DNA of 64,000 nucleotides from Polyangiaceae bacterium (lineage in GTDB: Bacteria > Myxococcota_A > Polyangia > Polyangiales > Polyangiaceae): the NCBI GenBank assembly GCA_023150915.1, contig JAKLKA010000057.1, positions 1-64,000 on the forward strand. Reading direction: 5' to 3'. Position 1 is the stretch's first letter. Each line of letters opens with the position of its first letter. The notes beneath the pieces are model-generated. The model had not been told where the DNA came from, ran no database searches, and saw only the letters and a program-made list of their open reading frames with translations. A program made the position numbers and the translations under genes. Positions 40,804 through 48,859 of this stretch are shown in pieces.

Positions 40804-40846
40804 GCGCCGCGAACGCGGAGATGATTTCCGTCAGGCGTCGCGGCGC
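40804..40846 (+). terminator. Hairpin after the kinase gene (no U-tract)
   Basis: GCGCCGCGA (40804-40812) pairs perfectly with TCGCGGCGC (40838-40846). Inside the 25-base loop, CGGA and TCCG can add a short inner stem. It begins 24 bases after the stop at 40780. No run of T follows, so it may terminate by an extended stem or have another role. Confidence 0.4.
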
Positions 40847-40849
40847 TGG

Positions 40850-40879
40850 GGCGACCAGGTACTTCCACGGACGGTCGCC
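40850..40879 (+). promoter_or_regulatory. Inverted repeat GGCGACC-N16-GGTCGCC upstream of the metzincin gene
   Basis: Arms 40850-40856 and 40873-40879 are perfect inverted repeats with a 16-base spacer, 31 bases before ATG 40910. It may be an operator for the protease operon. Confidence 0.3.
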
Positions 40880-40909
40880 GGGTGCTACAGAAGAAATACG
40901 GAGGTGCAC

Positions 40910-43234
40910 ATGGCGGTGGGCGCAGCGGCACGATTTTGGCCATATTTCCTGAGCGTGACGGGCGCAGTGGCCGTGGCTTGCTCCTTCTCTGATGCCGCCT
41001 CCACGATCCGCTTCGTCAACCTACTGCAGTGCAGCGGCTGCTCTGACGTCACGCCGTACGAGGCGATCCTCTCCGCGCTTCACCACGCCAACGACACGTT
41101 CAAAGCGGCGGGGATCCAGTTCGCGCTCCGGTCGGTTGAGCGCTACTACCTGGCCGACTTCGTCGATCTGCGGCCGGACGACCCATGCGGCGGGCCTGGA
41201 GACGACGACCGCGAATGGCAGGCCGTGAAGGACCAGCTCCGAGCGGTGTTCCCCGCCGCGCCTTCGAACGCGTGGGGTGACACGGAGAACAAGACCATCC
41301 GGACGTGGCTCCGTGCCGTCGAAACCCTCTATGGCAAGCCCGAAGAGCTGGTTGTCTTTCTCGCCGAGAACACATCCTGCGGGAACGGTAGCTGGGGGGC
41401 GTTCCCGTGGGAGGGTCGAAACGTCGTGCTGCACGCCACCGCTCCGCTCAGCAGTTCGCCGTACAAGATGGCACACGAGCTCGGGCACCACTTCGGCCTG
41501 GTCCACACCTTCAACAATGACACGTCCCGCGACCCCGAAACCAATGCGGCGCGCACGAATGCTGACTCGTGGGACTTGGTCTACAAGCCGGGCACTAGCT
41601 CCGCGAACCCCCACCAGTTCTTCAGCAACTGGAGCGCGGCGAACGCGCAGCTCCCAAGCCTTCGCCGGATCGACCAGCGCGCTACATACGACGCGGGGCC
41701 TGACGGCTCGAACGTCGTCTACAGCACGTGCAGCCAGGATGGCGGGACGGTCACTTGCACGCTGGGCTCTGGCCCGCCCGGGCCCGACGGCGGCGTACCC
41801 GGGTACAAGGAAACCTACTCTACCGGCGCGCAGCAACTCAAGGGGACGGCGTTCACGTTCGCGTCAGGACAGGGGTCGAACGCCATGTCGTACATGGGGC
41901 CGTACAACGCAGCGTTTTCTGACGCCCAGATCGGGCTGATCCGAAAGCACATCCGCTGGGACTACCAGCTGGACCAGGCCAAGTCCGACGAAATCAAGCC
42001 GGGAGCCACGATCAGCGGCCGGCGCCCCCAGCTCGGGGCATGGGACATCAAGGCCCCAGAGGCCAATCTCGACTTCGATGGGGACTACCGCCGGGACATC
42101 GGCGTCTGGATCCCACCGACGAACATGGTCGACCTCGGGCGGTTCATCGTCCTGCTGAGCAGCATGGGGTTCTCGACGAGCGCCGGCACGACCATCGACG
42201 TGGAGTTCGGCAAGCTCGGCGATATCCCCGTTCCAGCGGACTACGACGGCGACGGGCGAACGGACGTTGCGGTGTTCCAGCCCGGCGGCGGCGTGGGGCG
42301 CGGCAACGTGCTAGAGAGCACCGGGTACTGGCGGTGGTGCACTACTTGGTCCATTCCCAACAGCACCGTATGCGGGCACGACGGCACGTCCCCATCACCG
42401 ATCGCCTGGGGGTATCGCGACACAGTGCCCCAGCCCGGATTGAACTTCACTGATCAGCCCGGCTACACGCTCGCGTACTACGCCCCAGTCAATGGAGAGT
42501 GGGGGTGGATGACCTCCGCTGGCTCTCAGACTCGCCAGCTGGGCTCGGCCGGCTCAGTTCCGCTGCCGGGGCTCTACGACGGCGACTACAAGACTGACCT
42601 CGCGGTGTATGGGCCTGCCGACGCGACCTTCCGCCTGCTGCGGTCCGAGCAGAACTGGGGCCCGGTGACGGCGCGCGCGTTCGACTCGAAGTTCATCCCG
42701 CAGCCGAGCGGGACGTCAGTCCAGCGGGGGATGGCGCTCCCGATGGCGGGCATGACCCACGGGTACTGGCTGGGATGGTCGTGGGTCCGCCGTCGCTCGT
42801 TCTCGCTCTGGTTCCCCCCCGATGGGACCTGGACAACGTTGTGGGACCCCATCAACAGCAGCACGCCGAGCCCGTCGTGCCAGTGGGGGTGGGGCGCCAT
42901 GGACGTGCCCCTACCAGGGATCGATCGCAACGGCGACGGGCTGTCCGAGATGGCGGTGTTTCGCGCGCCGGACTACAGCTATGTCCCGGGCGTCTTCATG
43001 AAGGCGTCTCGGTCCAACGACTGCGCCGGGCAGCAGTACTCCAACCTCTGGTACGCCGGCCTGAAGCGGACGCGCACGCGGTCCTTCGTCGTCGCTGACA
43101 TGACCGGCGACGGGCTGGCAGAGATCGTGTTCATCCAGCCGGACACGATGACGATCACGCGCGCGACGAGCGAGTCTGGCTACAGCTCGACCTATACGGT
43201 GCAAATCGGGAACCAACGGGCCATTTTCTTGTGA
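40910..43234 (+). CDS. Secreted metzincin-type zinc metalloprotease with FG-GAP-like repeats
   Basis: This encodes 774 residues from ATG 40910, with GGAGG five bases upstream. An N-terminal signal is followed by 'VACSFSD', possibly a lipobox. The zinc motif HELGHHFGLVH (residues 189-199) gives the three His and catalytic Glu of metzincins, and 'SYMGPY' further on could be the Met-turn. The C-terminal half has FG-GAP/VCBS-type calcium-binding repeats: 'DFDGDYRRDIGVW', 'DYDGDGRTDVAVF', 'YDGDYKTDLAVYG', 'DRNGDGLSEMAVF', 'DMTGDGLAEIVFI'. It probably degrades or processes extracellular protein. It is coupled to the next gene, with ten bases between. Confidence 0.88.
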   Translation: MAVGAAARFWPYFLSVTGAVAVACSFSDAASTIRFVNLLQCSGCSDVTPYEAILSALHHANDTFKAAGIQFALRSVERYYLADFVDLRPDDPCGGPGDDDREWQAVKDQLRAVFPAAPSNAWGDTENKTIRTWLRAVETLYGKPEELVVFLAENTSCGNGSWGAFPWEGRNVVLHATAPLSSSPYKMAHELGHHFGLVHTFNNDTSRDPETNAARTNADSWDLVYKPGTSSANPHQFFSNWSAANAQLPSLRRIDQRATYDAGPDGSNVVYSTCSQDGGTVTCTLGSGPPGPDGGVPGYKETYSTGAQQLKGTAFTFASGQGSNAMSYMGPYNAAFSDAQIGLIRKHIRWDYQLDQAKSDEIKPGATISGRRPQLGAWDIKAPEANLDFDGDYRRDIGVWIPPTNMVDLGRFIVLLSSMGFSTSAGTTIDVEFGKLGDIPVPADYDGDGRTDVAVFQPGGGVGRGNVLESTGYWRWCTTWSIPNSTVCGHDGTSPSPIAWGYRDTVPQPGLNFTDQPGYTLAYYAPVNGEWGWMTSAGSQTRQLGSAGSVPLPGLYDGDYKTDLAVYGPADATFRLLRSEQNWGPVTARAFDSKFIPQPSGTSVQRGMALPMAGMTHGYWLGWSWVRRRSFSLWFPPDGTWTTLWDPINSSTPSPSCQWGWGAMDVPLPGIDRNGDGLSEMAVFRAPDYSYVPGVFMKASRSNDCAGQQYSNLWYAGLKRTRTRSFVVADMTGDGLAEIVFIQPDTMTITRATSESGYSSTYTVQIGNQRAIFL

Positions 43235-43243
43235 GGAGGAGCG

Positions 43244-44203
43244 ATGACGACCATGAGCTTGTGCAGACCCATCGTGCTGGCCGCGCTTACGGCATCGCTC
43301 GCCTGGGCGTGTACGGAGAAGGACACGTCGATTGGACCCGAGCCCGGGACCGGCGGCGGCGGCGGGGTTGCGGAGGGCGGCAACGACTCCGGGCCAGCCA
43401 CCGCTTGCCCGGAAGGCTTGCCTGGGCCCAAGCTGATCGCGGTGCCGGCCGCGAACGGGCAGACCTACTGCATCGATCAGCGCGAAGTGGTCAACTCGGA
43501 GTACCAGACGTTCTTGGGGGCGCTCAAAGGCAAGGCGGCAGTGCAGCCTGCCGAGTGTGCGTGGAACAAGGCGCTCGAGCCGGAGCTGTATGACCCGACG
43601 GATCCGGACGACGACGGCATCAATTCCGGGAAGTGCTCGAACCAGACGTGGAACGCCGATCCGAGCTTCGCCGTCGTGTGCGTGGACTTCTGCGATGCGT
43701 GGGCGTACTGCGCGTGGGCCGGAAAGCGGCTGTGCGGGGTGGTCGGCGCGTCGGGCACCGTGGTGAATGTGATGACGGCCGAGCAGGCGCAAAGTGCCGG
43801 CACGTCGACCAAGAGCGAGTGGTACAGCGCGTGCAGCCAGGGAGGCACCACGAAGTTCCCCTACGGCGACAGCTACGTCGCCGGCCGCTGCGTGGATGCC
43901 GAGAAGGTGAAGACCGCCGGCAAGGAGCAGGCGCGCTCGACCCAGGACACGACGGACAGCTCGTGCCACGGTACCAAGGCGCCGTTCCGCGACGTGCACC
44001 ACCTGAGCGGAAACGTTTCCGAGTGGCAGAACCTCTGCCACAAAGAGGGTTGCGCCAACCAGGGCGGTTCGCGCAAGAAGTCCACGGCAGCGACGCTGGG
44101 CTGCGGAAGCTACGGCACCGCAACGACCGGCAGCATCAGCCCGTACTACGGGTTCCGCTGCTGTGCCGACGCGGTCCCGCCGGGTACGACGCAAGGGAAA
44201 TAG
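43244..44203 (+). CDS. Lipoprotein with formylglycine-generating-enzyme (SUMF1) fold
   Basis: This encodes 319 residues, with a strong GAGGAGGAG ribosome-binding site before ATG 43244. The signal is MTTMSLCRPIVLAALTASLAWAC, and a Gly-rich linker follows. The SUMF1/FGE fold appears as 'YCIDQREVVNSEYQTFLGA', 'DFCDAWAYCAWAGKRLCGVVG', 'SEWYSACSQGGTTKFPYGDSY', 'HLSGNVSEWQNLC', 'NQGGSRK' and 'YYGFRCCADA'. The catalytic Cys pair of true FGE is not evident at the equivalent place, so this is likely a non-catalytic or binding variant. Many secreted Cys suggest disulfides. It is cotranscribed with the metzincin gene. Confidence 0.82.
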   Translation: MTTMSLCRPIVLAALTASLAWACTEKDTSIGPEPGTGGGGGVAEGGNDSGPATACPEGLPGPKLIAVPAANGQTYCIDQREVVNSEYQTFLGALKGKAAVQPAECAWNKALEPELYDPTDPDDDGINSGKCSNQTWNADPSFAVVCVDFCDAWAYCAWAGKRLCGVVGASGTVVNVMTAEQAQSAGTSTKSEWYSACSQGGTTKFPYGDSYVAGRCVDAEKVKTAGKEQARSTQDTTDSSCHGTKAPFRDVHHLSGNVSEWQNLCHKEGCANQGGSRKKSTAATLGCGSYGTATTGSISPYYGFRCCADAVPPGTTQGK

Positions 44204-44318
44204 GAGGCCTGGTCGCCCGGCGCTGGTGACGACTGTCCGGTCCCCGACGCCCTGAGGTCGCGCATGCCGCGGGCGGCCGAAGCTTGCCCACCCCTCGACG
44301 CGCGGCGCCCCCAGGCGA

Positions 44319-44324
44319 TATCCT
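44319..44324 (+). promoter_or_regulatory. Putative -10 element (TATCCT) of the gene at 44335
   Basis: TATCCT ends ten bases before ATG 44335, and no Shine-Dalgarno lies between. Confidence 0.4.
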
Positions 44325-44334
44325 CTGGGCTGCC

Positions 44335-44862
44335 ATGAGGGGTCCCATCACAGTTGTGTGTTTCGCCATCGTTCTTGCCGCCTGCGGCGGTAGCCCGCCT
44401 CCTGCCCAGGCGCCCGAGCCCGCCCCGAGCGAGCCGACCCCCGAGCCCGCGGCCGAGCCCAGCGTCGAGCCGAAGGGCGACGACGACAGCGGTGAAGGAA
44501 AGGGCGGGGGCACGGGCGGCAGCGGCGAAGGCAAGCCCGCGGCAGGTGAGCCCAGCTTCAAGGAGGGCGGCTCGGTGGACGAAGCCATCAACGCGGTGCC
44601 GCAGGGCACGCCGCGGGTCAACGTGGAGCAAGACCACCTCGCCAAGCCGCTGATGGACGAGAACCTGTACAAGCCCTGCAAACTGTCACCGGCCCAGCAC
44701 TTCAAGCTGAAGGTCGCGATCTGGGACGGCAAGGCCGTGGGGATCGATCTGAACGCGACTCCGAAGAACGACAAGGTCGTGGCCTGCATCAAGCAGCAGA
44801 TCAACGGCATCACCTGGAAGGACAAGGTGAAGTCGCTGAACACCGTCGAGTACCAGTTCTGA
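44335..44862 (+). CDS. Lipoprotein with AgmX/TonB-C-like end domain
   Basis: This encodes 175 residues. The signal ends in VLAAC. Residues about 20-90 are a Pro/Glu then Gly/Ser/Lys-rich spacer. The C-terminal 70 residues ('VNVEQDHLAKPLMDENLYKPCKLSPAQHFKLKVAIWDGKAVGIDLNATPKNDKVVACIKQQINGITWKDKV') form an alpha/beta domain with two Cys. It recalls the C-terminal domains of myxobacterial AgmX/TonB-like proteins (pattern 'c.l.p..f.l.v.i.dGka.g..v...p.....C#...i....'). The role is probably in an envelope complex. It converges on the J-domain gene with 13 nt between. Confidence 0.7.
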   Translation: MRGPITVVCFAIVLAACGGSPPPAQAPEPAPSEPTPEPAAEPSVEPKGDDDSGEGKGGGTGGSGEGKPAAGEPSFKEGGSVDEAINAVPQGTPRVNVEQDHLAKPLMDENLYKPCKLSPAQHFKLKVAIWDGKAVGIDLNATPKNDKVVACIKQQINGITWKDKVKSLNTVEYQF

Positions 44863-44875
44863 CGGCCCTGGCCGG

Positions 44876-45376
44876 TCACCCCCGCCGCTTCGGTTTCCGG
44901 AGCCTCCGCCGCGCCTCTGCGTAGGCCGCGACCACGTGTCGAAACGCCTCGGCGTCGCCCCCCCGATCGGGGTGTGTCTCGATGGCCTTCTTGCGATACG
45001 CCGTCTTCAGCTCCGCGTCGGTGACGTGGGCCGAGACGCCCAGCACCGACCAGATCGATGCGTTGTGTTCGTCACGCGCGGGTCCGTTGGGGCGCGCAGC
45101 CCGGGGCTCGCGGCTCGCCTTGCTTGGCCACGGTGGCTGCCCGCGCAACATGCGCTTCCAGGCCCTGGCCCACAGCCCGTCGATCTCGATCAGCGGAGAG
45201 CCGGCCCGCTGCTCGGCTGCCGCGCGCGCCGCTTGGCGGGTGGTCGCGGCCCCGCCCTCGGCGTCGGGCTTGCGGAACGGAACGTACGCGGGCGGGCTGC
45301 TCCACCACGCCGCCCAGAAGCAGCGGCCGCGACTCGTCCGGGTGATCGAGCAGACGGGCGCGAAGAGCGACGACAC
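44876..45376 (-). CDS. J-domain (DnaJ-like) protein
   Basis: This encodes 166 residues from GTG 45376, with TAGATT seven bases upstream; ATG 45427 is the alternative. The first 90 residues are of no known family. The C-terminal J-domain has '[52 protein letters not shown]', with the His-Pro-Asp that stimulates Hsp70 ATPase. The J-domain is placed at the end rather than the start, and there is no zinc-finger or substrate-binding domain, so it is a specialised co-chaperone. Confidence 0.8.
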   Translation of the reverse strand: MSSLFAPVCSITRTSRGRCFWAAWWSSPPAYVPFRKPDAEGGAATTRQAARAAAEQRAGSPLIEIDGLWARAWKRMLRGQPPWPSKASREPRAARPNGPARDEHNASIWSVLGVSAHVTDAELKTAYRKKAIETHPDRGGDAEAFRHVVAAYAEARRRLRKPKRRG

Positions 45377-45383
45377 GGCGCCG

Positions 45384-45389
45384 AATCTA
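45384..45389 (-). promoter_or_regulatory. Putative -10 element (TAGATT) of the J-domain gene
   Basis: TAGATT on the minus strand ends seven bases before GTG 45376. It lies in the gap that also holds the divergent M48-TerB promoter region. Confidence 0.4.
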
Positions 45390-45485
45390 GCGCACTCGTG
45401 GTCAGGGCGCGGGGCCCGGCCCAGCAACCTGATTTGGCCGCGGCGCGCGGGTGACGCACTTTCCGCTGCGTGCTAGCGCTGCAGA

Positions 45486-46742
45486 ATGTCGACCATTGCC
45501 CCGGAAGCTCGCCTGACGTGTCGCATCGATCTGGACGCCATCGTGTTCGACGGCGACCGCGACATGCGAAAGGCCTTGATGGCCGACGCCCAGTTTCGCG
45601 AGGTGGTCGAGATGGCCGAGGCCAACGCCTTCGTCGCCTCGGCCCGCCGCGACCTGCTGCTGCAATCCCTGAAACTGACGCCCAAGATCGCTCCCGAGTG
45701 CTTCGCTGCAATCGCGCGGGTCACGGCCCGGCTCGGCATCAGCATGCCGATCGAGGCGTATTGCGTGCCCGACCCGCTGATCAGCGCGTTCGTGAGCCCG
45801 CCCGAGAACGGGCGTCTGGTCTTGGGCGTCTCGTGCGCCACGCTCGAGCGGCTCGACGGCCCCGAGCTGACCTTCGTGCTTGGCCACGAGATCGCGCACG
45901 CGCTCTTCGACCACTTCTCGCTGACGCCCGAGGCGCTTCAGAGTGACGACCGACTCGCCCCGGAGGCGCTGGCCCGTTACTACGCGTGGATGCGCTATGC
46001 CGAGCTCAGCGCGGACCGTGTCGGCCTCTTGTGCTGCGAAGATCCGGACGCGGCCGTGCGCGCGTTCTTCAAGCTGACCAGCGGGCTCTCGGAGCCGCGC
46101 TTCTCGAGCCAGGCCTGCGAAAGCGCCCAGCAGTGGACCGAGATCAGCGGCGAAACCATGGAGAGCGCCGAGGCCGACTGGTTCAGCACTCACCCCTACA
46201 GCCCGCTTCGCCTCAAGGCCATCGACGTGTTCTCGCGCTCGCGCACCTATCACCAGCTGATCGGCCGGAGCGGTGGCGAGCTGGGCGAGGCCGAGCTCGA
46301 GCGTGAGGTCGCCGCCATCATGAAGCTGATGGACCCGACCTTCTTGGACGATCGCAGCGACGGCAGCGCCGAGGTGCGAGACTTCCTGGCGCTGGCCGGC
46401 GTAGCCGTGGCCACCGCCGACGGCACGGTCGTGGACGCCGAGCACGATCTGGTCGTCGGTCTGGTCGGGCCCGAGGGGAAGCTCTCGGACGGCGCGTCGA
46501 TCGAAGAGCTGGGCGACGAAGAGTTCGAGCGGCGGATGATCGTCGCGGCCGAGAAGCTCTGCCTGAAGCTCTCGCCCGTGCGGCGCCAGAAGATCCTCGA
46601 AGATCTGGTGGCGATCGCGCTGGCGGACCAAGAGCTGGCCCACGAAGAGGTCGAGGTGCTGGGGACCGCGGCGGTCTGGCTGGGGGTGGATCCCTCGTTC
46701 GTCGAAGAGGCCATCGCCCGCTACGCCGCGGCGCTGGACTGA
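45486..46742 (+). CDS. M48-like metalloprotease fused to a TerB-like domain
   Basis: This encodes 418 residues from ATG 45486; a TAGCGC-type element ends six bases earlier. The protease core has HEIAH at 134-138 and 'RYAELSADRVGLL' with Glu173, matching M48 (HExxH plus a downstream Glu of 'ExxAD'). No transmembrane segments are evident, so it is soluble. From about residue 285 a TerB-like helical domain follows: 'LALAGVAVATADGTVVDAEHDLVVGLVG', 'VRRQKILEDLVAIALADQELAHEEVEVLGTAAVWLGV'. TerB domains occur in stress and metal-response proteins. The fusion suggests a stress-linked peptidase. Confidence 0.85.
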   Translation: MSTIAPEARLTCRIDLDAIVFDGDRDMRKALMADAQFREVVEMAEANAFVASARRDLLLQSLKLTPKIAPECFAAIARVTARLGISMPIEAYCVPDPLISAFVSPPENGRLVLGVSCATLERLDGPELTFVLGHEIAHALFDHFSLTPEALQSDDRLAPEALARYYAWMRYAELSADRVGLLCCEDPDAAVRAFFKLTSGLSEPRFSSQACESAQQWTEISGETMESAEADWFSTHPYSPLRLKAIDVFSRSRTYHQLIGRSGGELGEAELEREVAAIMKLMDPTFLDDRSDGSAEVRDFLALAGVAVATADGTVVDAEHDLVVGLVGPEGKLSDGASIEELGDEEFERRMIVAAEKLCLKLSPVRRQKILEDLVAIALADQELAHEEVEVLGTAAVWLGVDPSFVEEAIARYAAALD

Positions 46743-46745
46743 GGG

Positions 46746-48269
46746 TCAGCTGGGCGCTTCGCCCAGTGACAGCCCGCCCAGCTTGCGCGAGGTGATGTCC
46801 GACAGCGCCATGATGGTGGCCTGCGGGTTCACTGCGCTGGGGCTGGGGAACACGCTGGCGTCGCACACGTACAGGCCTTCGAGCCCGCGGAGCTTGCCGT
46901 TCGGGTCCACCGGGCCGCGGTCGTCGGCCGTCATGCGGCACGAGCCGAAGGTGTGATTCATGGTCATGGCCAGGTGCTTGGCCTTCACTCGTGGGGACAG
47001 CATGCTCTCGGTGTCGTTCGGGGTTCGCATTTCGTCCACCACGCTCACGATGCCGGTGTGCACGTAGCGCGCGCCCAGTGTCAAGAGCGCGTCAGCGGCG
47101 CGTTTCATCCCGCGCATCACCGGCGCCACGTTGTGCTCGGGGATCCAGAGGCGCATGTCCGGGTCGCCGCTGCGGCTGGCCTTCACCGTGCCGTGCACGT
47201 CCCCACGATAGACGCAGGCGATCACCGCGGCGCGTTTGACCTCGTCCAGCCGCTCGACGAAGCGCCGTCCGACGTCGCCCCAGCGCACCATCAGCGCCGC
47301 CGGTGAGGCCCACAGCCCCTCGTACTTGAGTCCGCGGATCTCTCGAGAGATGGCGCCCCAGCCCTGAGTCGCGCCGACCCACGGGTCGACCACCTCGTCC
47401 ATGATGCCCACCAGCCCGCCGCCGATGTGGCAGAACAGCGTCGCGCCCACCAGGCCCCGGGGGTTGATGCCGCTCTTCTGCAAGATCACCGGTGTGTGCA
47501 TGGTTCCCGCGGCCATCACCACGTGCTGCGCGTTCACGCGAAAGCGGCCGCGCTTCTGCCATCCGGGCACCTCGACCACCTGCCCCTCGACGCCCACTGC
47601 CCGGCTGCCCCGCACCAGCACGCGATCGACCTGGCAGAAGGTGAAGACCTCGGCCCCGTCTGCCTCGGCCGCCGGCAAGTAGACGCGGTCCATCGACTGT
47701 TTCCGGCCCGACGCGCAACCGGTGAGGCAGTCCGAGCTGCCTTCGCAGTCGTGCACGGCGCGGGGCAGCCCGCCGCCTTCCTCGCCCAGCACCCCCTGCA
47801 CCGCATCGCGCACCAGGCGATTGCGCCGCCCCCACACCGTCGTCGGCGTCGGGGCAACGCGGCACCGTGCGAACACCCGGGCGTAGGCCGCGTCGAGCTC
47901 CGGGCCGTCGAAGTGCGCGACGCCGCTCTCGGCCCTCCACTCTTGCCGCACCCAGGCCGGCAGCGGCAACATGATGGCCGAATTGACCACGCTGCCACCG
48001 CCCAGGCAGCGCGCGTGCATGGTGGGGCTGGGCGCCGTCCCCAGGATGATGCGGAGCCCGCCCTCCCAGAAGTAGCGCGCAAGAAAGCGCGGCGTGTCGC
48101 GCAGCATGTCTTCGGGCCGGACCTCTGGCCCCGCCTCGACCACCACCACCTTCATGCCGGCGCGCGCCAGGTTCGCCGCAGCCACCGCCCCGCCCGGTCC
48201 CGAGCCGACCACCACCACGTCGGCCTCGATGTCGAAGCCCGCCGCCACGTCGTCGAAGCCGTGCCTCAC
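46746..48269 (-). CDS. GMC-family FAD-dependent oxidoreductase
   Basis: This encodes 507 residues from GTG 48269, with GAGCGAGG upstream. The Rossmann motif is 'ADVVVVGSGPGGAVAAANLARAGMKVVVVEAGPE' (about 13-46). Also present are 'HARCLGGGSVVNSAIMLPLP', 'VMAAGTMHTPVILQKSGI' and 'HLAMTMNHTFGSCRMT', which carries the catalytic-region His; the end is 'LYVCDASVFPSPSAVNPQATIMALSDI', the conserved C-terminal block. The GMC group includes cholesterol oxidase, choline and glucose dehydrogenases. It is coupled (GTGA overlap) to an upstream small partner gene. The substrate, perhaps a sterol or alcohol, is unknown. Confidence 0.9.
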   Translation of the reverse strand: MRHGFDDVAAGFDIEADVVVVGSGPGGAVAAANLARAGMKVVVVEAGPEVRPEDMLRDTPRFLARYFWEGGLRIILGTAPSPTMHARCLGGGSVVNSAIMLPLPAWVRQEWRAESGVAHFDGPELDAAYARVFARCRVAPTPTTVWGRRNRLVRDAVQGVLGEEGGGLPRAVHDCEGSSDCLTGCASGRKQSMDRVYLPAAEADGAEVFTFCQVDRVLVRGSRAVGVEGQVVEVPGWQKRGRFRVNAQHVVMAAGTMHTPVILQKSGINPRGLVGATLFCHIGGGLVGIMDEVVDPWVGATQGWGAISREIRGLKYEGLWASPAALMVRWGDVGRRFVERLDEVKRAAVIACVYRGDVHGTVKASRSGDPDMRLWIPEHNVAPVMRGMKRAADALLTLGARYVHTGIVSVVDEMRTPNDTESMLSPRVKAKHLAMTMNHTFGSCRMTADDRGPVDPNGKLRGLEGLYVCDASVFPSPSAVNPQATIMALSDITSRKLGGLSLGEAPS

Positions 48270-48736
48270 GACCGACCCTCGCTCGGTGCCGCAAGCGCCG
48301 CCGGGCGCACGGCGATCTTGACCGGATCCAGCGGACGATCGCACACGCGATATTCGCCGATCCATTCGATCGCGAGCGGATGCGACATGTACATCATGGT
48401 GGCGGTCGCCTTCAGCGCGTCGCCCAGCACGCGCAGCAGCATGAGCTCAGAGCGGCGGAAGCAGTGGATGGCCCAGGTGCGGTGGCGCGCCGGCAGCCGC
48501 GAGAAGCGTGAAAGCCGCCAGCTCAGCAGCCCGGCCGCGAGCTCGGTGAACACGAACAGCAGCACCAGCAGCCGCCGCTGGCGGGGCGGCAGCTCGTCGA
48601 AGTACTCGAGCGTGCGCTCGACCATCGCCGTGGACTTCCAGTCCGGAGCGCCGAGGTCGTTCTCCGGGAACGTGGCCTCGCTGGTCGCGGCGATCCCCGC
48701 CATCGCGAGGCGCATCCAGAAGCCCGGCTTGGTCAC
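48266..48736 (-). CDS. Small partner protein of the GMC oxidoreductase
   Basis: This encodes 156 residues from GTG 48736, with GAGAGAGCG before it. It is largely helical: 'TLEYFDELPPRQRRLLVLLFVFTELAAGLLSW', 'FSRLPARHRTWAIHCFRRSELMLLRVLGDALKATATMMYMSHPLAIEWIGEY'. A short protein of this type accompanies many bacterial GMC oxidoreductases and is likened to the gluconate 2-dehydrogenase subunit 3 group. The four-base overlap with the oxidoreductase gene supports a complex. No signal peptide or heme motif is visible. Confidence 0.65.
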   Translation of the reverse strand: MTKPGFWMRLAMAGIAATSEATFPENDLGAPDWKSTAMVERTLEYFDELPPRQRRLLVLLFVFTELAAGLLSWRLSRFSRLPARHRTWAIHCFRRSELMLLRVLGDALKATATMMYMSHPLAIEWIGEYRVCDRPLDPVKIAVRPAALAAPSEGRS

Positions 48737-48859
48737 CGCTCTCTCGTTTAGCACGGCCCCGCTGGCTCTCGGGTAGCCCTGATGCGCAGCCGTGCCAGCG
48801 TGTGCCACACTGCCAGGCATGCGTCTTGCTGGCACGGGTTCGTGCTCTGGAGGAGTCCA

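Noticed and set aside
37340-40909. A 1,189-codon open frame on the minus strand opposite the large kinase
   Set aside because: It is the antisense shadow of a kinase with intact motifs. GC-rich codon bias gives long stop-free antisense frames; its translation is rich in His, Gln, Arg and Gly with no recognisable domain.
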